From contig JAZBQD010000014.1 in the NCBI GenBank assembly GCA_036583965.1, positions 45,255,490 through 45,319,489 on the forward strand: a stretch of DNA of 64,000 bases. The letters run 5' to 3'. The first letter of the stretch is position 1, and each line of letters begins with the position of its first letter. Both the position numbers and the translations under genes were made by a program. Positions 13,050-24,954 of this stretch are shown here, in pieces. This DNA is from Prunella strophiata. Taxonomy: Eukaryota > Chordata > Aves > Passeriformes > Prunellidae. Under the pieces are notes generated by a model, which saw only the letters and a program-made list of their open reading frames with translations, ran no database searches and was not told the DNA's origin.

Positions 13050-13990
13050 TGCAGCCATCATCCAGGCTCTGAGTGAGTCCCTGCAACAGCAACCAAAAAC
13101 CTGCCCACCTTGACAAAGGAGACCTCACTGCATGTCCCCAGCTGGAACTGGCTATCTAAATCCATTAGGAGCTGGATGATAAGGTAACACCTAACTCAGA
13201 AAACAAAAAATAGCAGCCCCCCTCAGAGGGATCACCATGCTCTGATCTGCAACACCACGTGGAAGCTGCAGGCTGGGGAGAGGAATTGCTAGATATAGGA
13301 TCTGAGCAATGAGCACGGTGAGCTTTCCATTCCCAGGGGTCATCTGAACTGGCTGGATGAGCAGGGCTGAGCTGTGATTTGTGTGAGGTCTGTGTTTGCA
13401 GGGCAGGCATCGCTGGGCACAGGCTCTATTTGTCCTGCCAAGAAAATCAACTTTAGGTTGTGTGTCAGTGGCTGCTGTGATCTGCTTGAACAGCCACCAT
13501 GCCAATCTCTCCAGACATCCCAAAAAGTATGTAATGGCTGTCAAGCAAGTGAAACAGAGAGCAGATCTGCATCTCCTGAGTCAGTGGCTCAGCCCACAGA
13601 AGGCTTAAGAAACCTTCTTTTGACCTTTAGTGAACAGAGGCCCAGAGGCAAGACGAAGGAAGAAAATCCTGGCCTGCTTGTAGGAGATTGAAACCAAGAC
13701 TGAGGAGTCACAGGGGACCTAGTCCAGCATTGCAATGGATTACATTTTGCTTAACTGACCATGTCTCCCCTAATCACTGTAGAAAATATGCAGCCCCAAA
13801 CTTGCCACTCAATGAAATAGTGAGGGAATCGAGTCATAAAGCCTTCTCAGCTCCATGCTCTGTGTGCTTTAGGCATTTCAGTTGGGGTAAATGCACAAAA
13901 TTATGCTGGTGCCCAAACTCTGTCTTTCCCTGCAGAGCCATCAGTTCACATTCTGATAAGCTGAGCATCCCAGATTAACTGGTGTGCACT
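13050..13990. other. Moderately GC-rich unassigned patch
   Basis: The composition shifts to visibly higher GC for about 0.9 kb, and overlapping open frames of about 100 codons appear on both strands (for example 13374-13691 plus and 13191-13544 minus). A few CpGs are retained. I recognise no CR1 or LTR signature. It could be an old, decayed LTR, a non-coding transcript exon or a regulatory region. Confidence 0.3.
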
Positions 13991-14539
13991 TTGACAGGCT
14001 TCACCCTGGTATTTACAAAGTAGTTGTCCCCATCTTAGCTAGTCATTCTCAGGAGCCTTTACAATGACTGGCAAGAAACAGAGAGAAGACCTCTTCTTCA
14101 GTGAAACATATTTTTTAAGTTCCTATTTCTCTCCAGTGACTAGCATAGGATGTTTAGTGACAGACAGCTGAGTTGTGAGCATTAAAATCCTAATTTTAGT
14201 GTTTCTACTAGCCAGTTTAAGTGGTTTTTCTGTTCAATATGCAAATGTCAAAGGTGTTTATTCTTCAGTGCAGACAGGCAACAAAGATGCTGAATATAGT
14301 GCTGAGGATGAAAAACTAGCTCTGGATCATAAGGGCAGGTGTTAAAACATTGTAGCTAAAATACTTAGATCTGCCTCTTTGTTTCTACACCCCTCTGTGC
14401 CTCATGTTTAAAATAGTGTACCTCTTTACCTCTCAGAAAATTTTGAGTATAATTGTGTAAAGAGAGAAAAATCAAATTTTATGGAAATACAAAAAAGCCA
14501 AAACAAATTGCACAGCTAAGTAGAGATAGCCATTCCTTA

Positions 14540-14960
14540 TTTACAAGTCTATCTTCTTTTGCTTAATTAGAATTAAGCCCTTTTCAATCTGCCATAATTA
14601 GAATGGTTTTTAAGAGGATGAAAAAAATAACTAACTTTATTCTTAATCTGTTTTTATTATATTTAATCTGAACAAGTATTGAAGTCCAGCTCCTCAGAGA
14701 TATTGAGATACATAATTAATTCTGAAATCAGCCAGAGCTTTGTTTGTAGATCCAGGTCCAAAGCATTTTTTGACACATTCAACAGAAAACCAACTTAATA
14801 ATAAGCAATGCCTTAATTATCTAACTGAAATGCATTGAGAACTAGAAAATATTAGCCATTTTGCACTGCACCATTTTTCCATTCCTGATTAGATTCACTG
14901 ATGTGTTTGCATTAAATTATGCAAAGTATTCATATTTACCAAGTCCAAGTATAGCCATGC
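14540..14960. promoter_or_regulatory. Candidate conserved non-coding element, TAAT-rich
   Basis: This AT-rich block is dense in homeodomain-type cores. The palindrome-like TTAATTAGAATTAA lies near 14564, and further TAATTA or TTAATTA cores follow. An octamer-like ATGCAAAG sits near 14920. It is free of low-complexity runs and recognisable repeats. Such blocks are often deeply conserved enhancers near developmental genes, but I have no alignment, so this is inference from motif density only. Confidence 0.2.
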
Positions 14961-15502
14961 TTTCAGGCTTTCTGCAGTATCAGTTATCTGCTCCTCATAC
15001 CTCCTCCAGCACCTGGAGACGAGAGATGGAGTGATATGCACAAGGTCACAGAACAGCTTGTCCTATTCTTACACAACAAGATTTTTCAATAGGCAGAATA
15101 GTGTGGTTTTCTTGAAATACAAATTATTTTCCCTACTTTGGTAGCAGTGTGTCAGAAATCATGATCAGATGAGCTAATTTTGCCTAATTAAAAAAAAAAA
15201 AATAGCTAAAGCAAACAAAGGTGGAATGCTACCCAGGAGCTGAGTAGCTGCACAGCACCAGGGACACAGAAGGAGAGAAAACTGGACCATGGAGGTCAGG
15301 CCAGTAGCTACTGCTGAGGAGAGAAATGGGAAGAACTCAGGAGAAGGATGAGAACATACTCCCATGAGAAAAGATCCCATCTCAAGCAGCAGGAAGATAA
15401 GACCTGTATCTGTGTATTGGACTAATCTTAATGGAAAGAGTATCAGGATCCACTGTGGGTTTTCCCCCATAAATTTCCAGCACCCTCCATTAAGAGCATC
15501 TT

Positions 15503-15538
15503 AGATCTACAGTAGATCTACAGTTTTTTTGTAGATCT
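15503..15538. repeat. AGATCTAC direct and inverted repeats (short hairpin)
   Basis: AGATCTAC occurs at 15503-15510 and 15514-15521, and its reverse complement GTAGATCT occurs at 15531-15538. This gives a perfect 8-bp stem with a T-rich 9-base loop. It is probably incidental. Confidence 0.6.
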
Positions 15539-15540
15539 GT

Positions 15541-16929
15541 ATTCCTACCTACTCTCAATTGTTCTGTATGCTAATTTCAAGTTCTAGGGGTGATTTCATC
15601 ATTTGATATTTAAGTTTCTTTTTCAGAAGAATTCTGGAATATTTCCTTTCCTCCAGAGCTGCCATTGCAGCAGAATTCAAGGGAATAGGTGAATGCCTCT
15701 GACATGCTCTCTCTAGCATAAGATCAAATACAGCTTGTTTAAGGAAAATAAAATAAAACAAAACAAACAAAAAAAACTTAAAGAGAGAAAGAAGCAAAGC
15801 AAAATATATTCATAAAATGCCTTGATGCTTTGCATATTTTACAAAACTCCACAAATGATACAGATGTTTCTACAGTCAAAAGGGGATCTGATTCATCTGG
15901 AGCATTTTGGCAAGTTCTCTTAAATTCATGGATTTTAATTTTGGACCAATATTCTCCAGAATTTTGCCCTTACAGATTGAAAAAAACAAAAAGGATTTTC
16001 TGTTCTTTTGAGGCCTTTCTCTCTTCTGTGTCTCAAAGAAAATCATGAATACCAATATTTTTCAAGTTTTTCTCAGAGGTTTCCTTGAATTGACAGGGAT
16101 AATAGATTGGCCTCACAAGTCAACTTCATTCTCACCCACAGTTTAGGAACCCTGTAGACTGAAGATAATAAGAAAATAAAACAGCACTCTTTAATCCTGT
16201 GTTATCACACAGAAGTCACAGTTTCATGTTCAAACATAACTAAGTCATTTTCTTCCAAAAGAAAGACAGATTTGGCATATGGTACTTTCCAAAATAAGCC
16301 CTGTGCTTTACTCACTAGTGACTGCCCTTTTTATTCTACTACTGGCAGTTACAAAGGCCAAATGATTTCAAAAGTGATCAAGCACTGATGTGTTAGGAGA
16401 AAACATAGGATGGCCTCTTGATTTTGTCCGAATGCAAAAGGTCTACTTTGACATGGCATTTCTTTTAAAACTTCTTCAATAAAGGAAATGGAAACCACCT
16501 TGTAATGTATCCATTATTCTTGTCCTAATTTTCCAGCAATTGTACCCTTGTCCAGCAATTCTTGTCCTAAATGAATCTTGATGAAGTCAATTAAATTTAA
16601 CTCACAATATTAAGTCGGGTATAATGCTAATCTGAGACTTTTCCTTTCAATAGTGTAATTGCTTCTACAAAGTATTGGAAAACTCTCCAAAAACTCCTAA
16701 ACTCTTTTCTGGCAATCAAGCCTATTGTAGCAAATAAGTCTTGGGCTTTGTACACATACAGAACATGTAAGTTTCAAATTTCCCCTTCTTTGATAGGGAA
16801 ATGTGTTGGGGGAAGATATAAATCACAATAATGTTTATTGAAATAAGTTTTATTAGACTGTTGCTATTATGGGAAGTAAGACAGCATTATTAAAAGCAGA
16901 TACTTGCATGATCTATTTGTTTGTCTTGT
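15541..16929. other. AT-rich non-coding sequence
   Basis: No recognised element. A/T-rich tracts are present around 15740-15780. Nothing supports a gene. Confidence 0.45.
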
Positions 16930-17230
16930 GCCGCTGTTCCCACCCCCACAGGTGCACCCTGTCACACACACACTGTCACACACACGCTGTCACTCCCAGT
17001 GACCCGTGTGCAGCCCAGCCCGGCTGCTGGCTCCCAGGGAGCCACTCTGCTGTGACAGTGGCCCTGGGCAGGTGTGCACGGGTGGGTCCCTCCCTCGCAG
17101 GTGCCCAGCAGCACGGGCAGAGCCGGTGTCTCTGCGGGTGCCACGGGCAGCTGGGGTGGGGACTGAGATGTACAGCCCCTCGCTGGCACTGACATGGCCT
17201 GGGGGCCTTACACACCTGCCACAGGCTCTG
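16930..17230. other. CpG-rich GC patch with CA-type simple repeat
   Basis: About 300 bp of sharply higher GC sits in AT-rich surroundings and carries about ten CpG dinucleotides. The 5' edge holds an imperfect repeat of CTGTCACACACAC-like units (about 16958-16995). Several overlapping open frames on both strands arise from the composition. It could be a small CpG island or promoter of a non-coding transcript, or a GC-biased local expansion. I see no TATA box or splice donor that would decide this. Confidence 0.35.
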
Positions 17231-17639
17231 GGCCTCTCATTTCTTGAAGACACAACAAGATGACAAGTCTTGATCTGTCAGCATTTGGGAGATTTTCACC
17301 TTTCCTCTCAGCGTGTACTCTTTCTGTCTTCAGGCTGCTCTGTTCTCACCCATGGGTGTTGATAGGGTCTACTCACATCCACTTAATGGCACATGAATGT
17401 GTGCACCGACTTCAATCTGTTCTCCTCCCTCTAGCTTGTCTCTGATAGTCCCTGTTAATTTATTAAAACAATTAACACACTAGCAGAGATTTAGTGTACT
17501 TTAGTGACTGGGAGTGGGGGAATGGGACTACCAGTCTCGTTACTTTATTCTTATTCACTTCTGAAAGAAGTGTTAGTAAATAAAACCTCACAATCTTGGT
17601 GGTAAGTGTTGTATTGTAACAGACACAAAAGCATCTCTT

Positions 17640-18170
17640 GTGTTACATACACAGCCAATTAGAGTGTGTGTAATTAAGAGAAACTGAGCCCAAGCCCCAG
17701 CTGGTGTTTGACACAGTTGCCAAAGTGGATTATCTGGCCCACTGATAAATAAATATTGCAGATAGTTTCCCCAGATAGTAATCCGAAATTATTGCCGTGA
17801 AAAAATTGTGGAGTTGATAATGTGAAATGAACAAAAATCCTTGTCTGAAACGAAAGCACAATGTATTTTCTTGGGAGAGGATGTGACAGCTCCAGTCTTT
17901 AATGTGACTGCACCAAACCACACTGTCTTCAGTCTTTTCTTTTTCTCTCTCTTTCCAACCTATGTAACTTGTTCAGTTTCATATCCAGATATGTGGATTG
18001 CAGTATGAGCAAAGAAATGAGTAATGTAATTTGGTGCCCATCATCACAGAACAGACAGCATGGTGTTGGCTCTTCCATTATGAGAGCAAACAAAATTCAA
18101 TTACTATTTGGATATAATCAATTATTGCCAAACTACCTGCCAAGTCTATTTGCTCTGCTGGCATAAAAAG
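17640..18170. promoter_or_regulatory. Candidate conserved non-coding block
   Basis: This unique-looking block combines AATTA/TAAT cores (near 17658, 17672 and 18118) with isolated CpGs (in ATCCGAAAT, TGCCGTGAA and AACGAAAGC) in otherwise CpG-poor DNA. Lack of simple repeats and CpG retention suggest possible constraint. No alignment is available, so confidence is low. Confidence 0.2.
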
Positions 18171-19922
18171 AGCAACTACAGAAAGGATGTCAAGTATTTC
18201 TGTGGTAAAGAGTGAAGGCAGGAAAAGAAGAAGCAGAACCTTAAGAAGAGGCACTGAACAACAGTAAGACCATTTTGGGCCATAGTTTTGCTGTGAAAAA
18301 CCCCCAAAGTGTGACAAAGAAAGTAGTATCAGAACAGATCCCAGATGGAGCTGAAAAGGCTATCAGCTGTGCTTTGCAGGCACTCTGCAGTGCCTGGAGA
18401 AAAAAATGCCTTGCAGCTGGTCAGTGAAAAAAATCACTGCCACGCTCAGTGTAAAAATGTCACCAATATTCTATCACTACCATCACAATTTATATGCATA
18501 ACAAACTTTCTCCAAGGCTTTTCAATTAAATCAGAGTAGAAAAGCCTGTGGAAAAAGGCATTCACATGTACTGATGAATTTTAGAATCTGACTGTTCAGT
18601 AGCACAACTCTGTGATCCTACTCTATTTTCCTATGGAAATACCTGTAATCTTTATTTGTTAATTGACACAAAGTAGAGAATATGGAGTAGAGGTATGCTT
18701 ATATTTTAGTAATCTTTCAAGTGGCAGTTTCCATGTAGCTTTTGAACTCTGAAAGTTTGAAGTACTGATTTTATTATGGGAAACGAATCAAGAAAACAGT
18801 GGGAGTCCAGACAATGGTGGAGAAACGCAGGTGTTTCTCTCTTACTTTGAGAACAGGGGAGGGATTGGATTGTAGATTATTTCAAGGTGCTATAACCTGG
18901 TATACATAGATGAATCCATATTTATTCATATCAATATATGTAAGCACATGATACTAAAAGTCTCAGTTTTGAGAACCTTTTCAAAAACTACTGAATATGA
19001 TACTTTTTTGGATGCATATGAAAACTGTGTATATATAAGCATACTATTTTAATCTGACTTTAATTTATGAGATGTGACTTTTAGAAAGCAACCTAGGCTA
19101 TAATTTAGAACCTGGGAAAAACTCACAACATTATTTACTATAATGAATTTCTGTGGAAAATTATGCTAGAGAAATTAACTGAAGGCACCATTAAGCAAGT
19201 GGTAAATAAAAAGGTAATTTAGCAAGGTCATTTATTTAGTAAGTGGAAGCAGACATTGTTGCCTCTACTTTCTATTTCCCGCTGGCTCCAAAGAGGCAGA
19301 ATACTTTTCATTTGCTTCTATTAGGAAATTATTGGGGAGATACTGATGCCACCAGGCTCAAACAAGCTCTGATGCAATGGCATCAGATGCCATGATCCAT
19401 CAAGTCCCGGTTTTAACCTCACAAGCCAGGGCCACCATTCCCATCCTTCTGACTGCAGAAATAGGTTCAATGCTCATGTGACCCTGACAGCAGTAACAAC
19501 TGTGTGATGTGAAAACTTTGTTTTCTGCTTTTCTGGGTTTTGACCCTCTTTTTGACCACCTTTGTACTTCCCTTTTTCCACCCTCAGTCCCAAAGGAATA
19601 GCCTGCTGATACTTTACCACCATCAGTTCCATTTTCTCCATGCCTTTACCTAGGCACTCCCTGCCTTATGTGTTAGCACTGGCACCTTTGCACAAGGCAT
19701 TGCTGACCTTTTAGGATTTTAATCCCCAAAACACCACTGGACCCCCCCTTATCTGTGAACTTGGCCATCTTTCCCATAATTCTTTCTTAAACACCTGTTG
19801 ACATGAACAGCCTCAGCACACCACCTGTAAGTTTTTCAGCTCTTTGCTGTGCCACTGCCACAGCCAGTGGTTTCTCACAAAGTGTTCAGTGATATTCTCC
19901 ATCCTGTCTGAAGAGGTTCTCA
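18171..19922. other. AT-rich non-coding sequence
   Basis: No recognised element up to the CR1 boundary. Only short open frames are seen. Confidence 0.45.
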
Positions 19923-20775
19923 ACAGAATCACAGAATGGATAAAGTTGGAAGGGCCCACAGTGGATCATCTGGTCCAACCTTCCCACTCAAGAAGGGTCA
20001 TCCTTGAGCACATGGCACAGGATTGTGTCTAGATGGTTCTTGAATATCTCCTGTCAGGGAGGATCCACATTCTCTCCGGACAATCTGTTCCAGTGCTCAG
20101 TCACCTCCAGAGTAAAGAAGTTCTTCCTCATATTCAGGTGGAATTTCCTGTGCATCAATTTCTACCTGTTGTCTTTTGTCCCATTTTCTGGCACCACCAA
20201 GAAAAGCCTGGCTCCATCCTTTTGGCACCCTCCCTTCAGGTACTGACATTCATTGATGAGGTTCCCCCTCAGCTGATTCTTCTCAAGGCTGAACACACCC
20301 AGTCCCCTCAGCCATTCCTTATAAGAGAGATGCTCCAGCCCCCTACTCTTCTTTGTTGCCCTCCACTGGACCCTCGCCAGGAGCCCAGAAGTGGACACAG
20401 AGTTCTAGATGTGGCCTCACCAGAGCTGAGTAGAGGGAATGATCCCCACCCTTGTCCTGCTGACAGTGCTCTTCCTACTGCCCCCCATGACAGCATTGAC
20501 CTCTTGGTCCTCTGGGCACTGCTGGCTCAGGGACAGCCTGCTGCCCACCAGGATGCCCCAGGTTCTTCTCCACAGAGCTGCTTTCCAGCAGGTCAGCCTC
20601 CAGCCTGTGTTGGTCCAGGGGGTTATTCCCCAGGTGCAGGACCTTGCATTGCCCTTGTTGTATCTCAGATGGTTCTTCTCTGCTCATCTCTCCAACCTGT
20701 TCAGGTCCTTCTGAAGGGCTCACAGCACTCGGGTATCATCTACTGCTCTCAGCTGTGTGTCATCAGTAAACTTGT
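19923..20775 (-). mobile_element. CR1 LINE, 5'-truncated, 3' end at left
   Basis: The left edge is the reverse complement of the bird CR1 3' terminus: ACAGAATCACAGAATGG, followed by the conserved block around GTTGGAAGGG and GGTCCAACC. Going right, successive CR1 landmarks follow in order: the GTTCTTCCTCAT-type block, the AGGCTGAACACACCCAG-type block, the CTGGACCCTCGCCAGGAG block, the GATGTGGCCTCACCAG block and a segment ending near GTGTCATCAGTAAACTTG. The copy is about 0.85 kb, the usual outcome of premature reverse-transcription stop. A 269-codon open frame on the plus strand (20033-20842) runs antisense through it and is not a gene. The remnant has no intact reverse transcriptase. Confidence 0.92.
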
Positions 20776-22147
20776 CTGTAATCTTGTTTTATGTTTTATT
20801 GCTTTTATTGCATCAGCTGAAAGAAAATTCAGCATAAATTAGAACATATGGGCTACTGAGAGTTTTTTATTTGTACTGAAATATGAATTTGTCCACTGGT
20901 GCTACTGTTAGTATGGTACACAATTGCATTCATATCATGATAAAGAAAACAAGCTAATATTCTGATGTAGAAATCACTTTTAAGGAAACATGTTTTTTCT
21001 CTCACTGTGAGAAAAGAATAAAAAGATTCTTGAGAGAATCAAATAATTCTTTATCTGCTGCCTTACCCTGAAAAAGAAGATGACATTATATGGCCATACA
21101 ATGCACTTACCAAAATAACACAACAACCATGCTGGGACAGACTAAAATTCTGGTCAACTCAAATTTTTACTAACAGACAAATGATGGCTGCTTTTCCAAA
21201 ATAAGTATGAAAACAGCATAAACAAATGACAGTTCCAGTGCACAGTCCTCATTTTCAACAATTTAAACCTTAGGGACTTCCTGATTCCAAGCTGGTATGT
21301 TTGTTGCTGTGTATGTTTATATGAAAAGACATTGATGGAGTTTTTTTTTCTCCCATGAACTGGCTCTTTTGGGGGTGGAATCAAATACTATTGCTGTTAC
21401 AGCCTGTACATAATATAATAATATCATATTTCCAAACTTACACAGAGAGTAAAGTGATCCTGAAATGAGGATACTTAGTAAATAGGAGGAAAAATTGTAA
21501 GAATTTTATGCATGTAATAATTAATTTCGAAAGAAAATACCGTGGAGAACTAGCACTAGAAAAGGTTTGGGTTTTATAATTGTAACTCTTTTATCCCCAA
21601 GTCTTTGTTTGCTGAATTTATAATTGTACAACTAAGTAGACAGAATGTAATATATCATTTTATGCTACTTACTTAATGCAACATGATTCCTCTCATTGTC
21701 TTTATTAATGCACTCTACTTTGACAGGAGGAAAAAATTTATTTAAAGGTATTTTTGAAATTATTATAATGGCATTAATAATTTTACCCCACAACAAGAAT
21801 GTACTGAGCATAAAAACTGAAAAGTATGTATCCATGAGATTTTAGATTTTATACTTTAAAATAAATATGCATAATATAACACAGACAAAGAAAACACATC
21901 CTTGGATAGCATGGCAAAGAGTCACAGAATATAAGGAGGTGTTGGGCCCCATCTTGATAACAATAACATAATACCTCTTGCCCTCTACCCACACAGTTAC
22001 ACAGAGAAAGTTACTGAAATGATGTTATTAAGATTACAAAGGCAAACACTCAGATGTAAAGATATTTAGAATACTATGGTGAGTTACTTGCACATCTTGT
22101 TTTTCTGAAATAATAGGAAAATAATTCTGGAGATGAATCTTGTCTAT
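20776..22147. other. AT-rich non-coding spacer between CR1 copies
   Basis: No recognised element. The sequence is A/T-rich with short open frames only. Confidence 0.45.
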
Positions 22148-22455
22148 CACAGGATCACAGAACAGTTTGGTTTGGAAGGGACCACTGGAAATCACCCAGT
22201 CCAACTCCTGCCAAGGCAGGGTCACCTGGAACAAGTGGCACAGGAACGCGTCCAGATGCGGTTTGAATGTCACCGGCAGGGAGAATCCACGATCTCCCTG
22301 GGCAGCCTGGGCCAGTACTGGAAAAGTTCTTCCTCGTGTTGAGGGGGAACTTCTTGTGTGTCAGTGTATGGGCACTGCTCATCTTCCTGTCACTGGGCAC
22401 CACTGGCACCATCCCCACCTTTGAGATATGTATATGCATTAATGAGATCACAAGT
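22148..22455 (-). mobile_element. CR1 LINE fragment, 3' end at left
   Basis: The left end begins ATCACAGAACAG, then TTGGAAGGGACCACTGG and CCAGTCCAACTCC, the reverse-complemented CR1 3' terminus. The GGGCAGCCTGGGCCAGTA and GTTCTTCCTCGTGTT landmarks follow, then CACTGGGCACCACTGG. The copy is about 300 bp and 5'-truncated. It differs in several landmarks from the copy at 19.9 kb, so it is a separate insertion of a related subfamily. Confidence 0.9.
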
Positions 22456-22480
22456 TGTTTAATGAGATCACAGGTTGTTT
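22441..22480. repeat. 20-bp tandem duplication at CR1 edge
   Basis: Two adjacent 20-bp units, AATGAGATCACAAGTTGTTT and the same with one A-to-G change, sit at the 5'-truncation edge of the CR1 fragment. The first unit overlaps CR1-like sequence. Confidence 0.8.
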
Positions 22481-22559
22481 GTGCAACAACCTGTACTATA
22501 GCAATAGGAAAGATCTCTCCATGATTAGGGCAACTGAATGGTTCTTGCTAAACTTTTAC

Positions 22560-22768
22560 CAGCTACATAGTAAATACTGAGTCTCCTTTTCAAGAGGTCT
22601 GACTTGAAAATCAGATTCAAAGTACTCAGCTCTTACAACTGTGACAAAGTCAAAGGTAAAATAGGTTCCCTGCTCTGTGAAGAGCTCTGATGAGTCAGGA
22701 TCAAATTTTGTATCTGAGATGACTTGCTTAGAGAAGATCTTCAAGTTTCCCTGTGTGCAATAGCAAAT
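22560..22768 (-). other. Candidate coding exon, unidentified (low confidence)
   Basis: On the minus strand a 209-nt open segment follows an acceptor ending AACCAG and ends at a good donor, AGCTG|GTAAAAGT. It encodes about 69 residues starting ICYCTQGNLKIF and including the run SELFTEQGTYFTFDF. It starts in phase 0, which matches the phase-0 end of the upstream candidate exon at 24955-25157, and ends in phase 2. The intervening 2.2 kb would be an ordinary intron containing a CR1 copy. I do not recognise the product. Chance open reading cannot be excluded, and the pyrimidine tract at the acceptor is weak. Confidence 0.2.
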
Positions 22769-23184
22769 CTGGTTAGTTGAGGTCCCTGACCTACCTTCTT
22801 TCTGACTGTTTGAAACTTCCTCCATAACACATTTTACTACCTACTCAGTTAAGGTGATTCAGTTCTGCATGTGCATTCATGCTGTGAGCCAGACTAATGA
22901 AACCACCAGTATTAAAAAATAATAACACCCTTTCGAGGTTATTAAGCAATTTCTGTTTGTTTCTCTCCTTCCCTTGGGCCAGCTTACAGCACCAGCTTCA
23001 CAAGCAGCTGAGGGTGCAGGGCTAGGAATGACTGATTACATGGTGAAAGGAGACAAACTGCTGCAATAGTTTAGCCACTAGAGAAACCCACAGAGCACGG
23101 TGACACCTCAAGCCTGGCTCTGGCAGGGCAGGTACCAACACTGGATGCCAATTAGCCCTAGATGAGCTCCAAGCAGTCCGATGT

Positions 23185-23745
23185 GGAGCCAGGTGCAGCT
23201 TGAGGTTAAATCCTCTTGTCCTGTCATTAATTTCCTGGGAAAAGAGGCCAACCCCCTGCCTGGCCACAACCTCCTTTCAGGTAGCTACAGAGAGTTTAAA
23301 ATCTCCCCTGATCCTCCTTTTCTCCAGGCTAAACAACCCCATCTCCCACAGCCACTCCTCATATGACTTGCTCTGCAGATCCTTCACCAGCATTCATTGC
23401 CTTTTTCTGGACATGCTCCAGCACCTCAATGTACTTCCTGAATTGAGGGACACAGAACTTGACAGAAATCTCAAGGTATGACCTCACCATGTGCTGAGTA
23501 CAGAGGAAAAAATCAAAAACCTCCCTGGTTCTGCTGGCAACACTATTTCTGATACAAGTGAGGATGTCATTGGTCTTTTTGCCCACCTGGTCTCAGCCAG
23601 ATGCCAGCCAGCACCCCCAGGCCCTTTTCTGCTGGGCAGCTTTCTAGCCACTCCTCTCCCAGCCTGTACTGCTGCATTGGGTTGTTGTTACCCAAGGACA
23701 AGATCCAACACTTAGCTTTGCTGGTCTCAGTCACATTGTCTTGGA
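23185..23745 (-). mobile_element. CR1 LINE fragment of a different subfamily, 3' terminus missing
   Basis: Reading minus-strand CR1 from right to left, the copy runs from about 23745 (GGTTGTTGTTACCCAAGGAC block) through CTGGGCAGCTTTCTAGCCAC-like, CTGACCTCACCATGTGCTGA-like and TTTTCTCCAGGCTAAACAAC landmarks to a segment around TCTTGTCCTGTCATTA. The 3' terminal block seen in the other two copies is not clear left of 23185. Landmark wording differs from the neighbours, so I assign a different CR1 subfamily. No intact open frame of the element remains. Confidence 0.85.
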
Positions 23746-24954
23746 ATTATCTGTTTTACAACAGTTTCTGCTATAAAATAAGCAGTTACTTCTCTTTCTA
23801 GTAATTGTTTTCAGTACCTATGATTTCTATAAGCATAATAACAATTTAACCTGCTGTTTTACCTGATTTTAAAAGGTATTAGGCAGCATTCTAGGAGATA
23901 TGTATCCTTTCAACCAACCAGTATAAAACACACAACCAGTTGCACCAAGGGATATTTTATCAGATATACATAAAATTTTGTTTACCATCATGTGTGTTCA
24001 TGGCCAACACCATATGATTCCATTGTTCAATTACCTTGGATTTTTTTTCTTTGATATCTGTTTTAAATTGCTTTAGTTAATTCACCATTCTGCTTTGAAA
24101 AAAAGATACAAGTTACTGAATGTGAAAATGGGATCAAATGGTACTGTTGCCTGAAATAATGAACTATTGTACTAAGTACTTCAGAAAGGCCCAATGATTT
24201 ATTCTGGTCCCATGTACATTCACCCTACCATCTCGGGCAGAAAAAGTCATTATTATATGATGACTCATTATAGCTCTGTGATCACAGAGAACATTTTCTA
24301 CAGATATTCAATATCCTTCCAAATTACATATTTCACAGAAGTAGGTCAAATTGAGCAGTGATTGAAGACTAACATTTCTGCAAGGATCCAACTATCCAGA
24401 TTTTATCAAGATAATACTGTAATGAAGTGCTCTGCATATTAAGGATGGCTTATCTTTTTGTAATAGAGATCTAAAACTGCTGTGGGTGATTCAAAGGTCT
24501 TTTCTTTTATGACCTCTTTTTAAGTTCCTGCTCTTGTTCTCTTCAGGTATTGTTAACTCATGTTGTACAAGATCAAGGTAAGTTCTGAGTCACCGAAAAT
24601 GTTCACCAGTTCTACATTAGAGTGAGAAGAAAACAGCAAGGGAACTGAACATGGAAATTCCTGATCACATGGAATCTTCTGCACATCACAGAAATGCACT
24701 GGCACTATGGAGCTGGGGACTATCAAAGGATCTGCTAGTGCATGTTTTTGGATATCAGATTGGCATCTATTCTTTGTTCCTTAGTTCTTGTAAGGGACTT
24801 TTAATTTTAATCTTGTTCCTGGTGAACAAGATCATAGGAAAATATATTGTAGATTTGTGTCTACCTTTTATATTGTCCCTTTACATCATTTGTTGGTCAT
24901 TTTATTCACCACCTGTGTGTCCTTTCTAGAGATAAACCAGTCAATAATTACCAC

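Noticed and set aside
16869..17263. Cluster of overlapping open frames on both strands
   Set aside because: All are produced by the CpG-rich patch and its CA-type repeats. Frames on both strands overlap, none has splice or start context.
20033..20842. Longest open frame in the window (269 codons, plus strand)
   Set aside because: It runs antisense through a CR1 LINE whose landmarks are readable throughout, and its composition follows the CR1 reverse complement. No gene.
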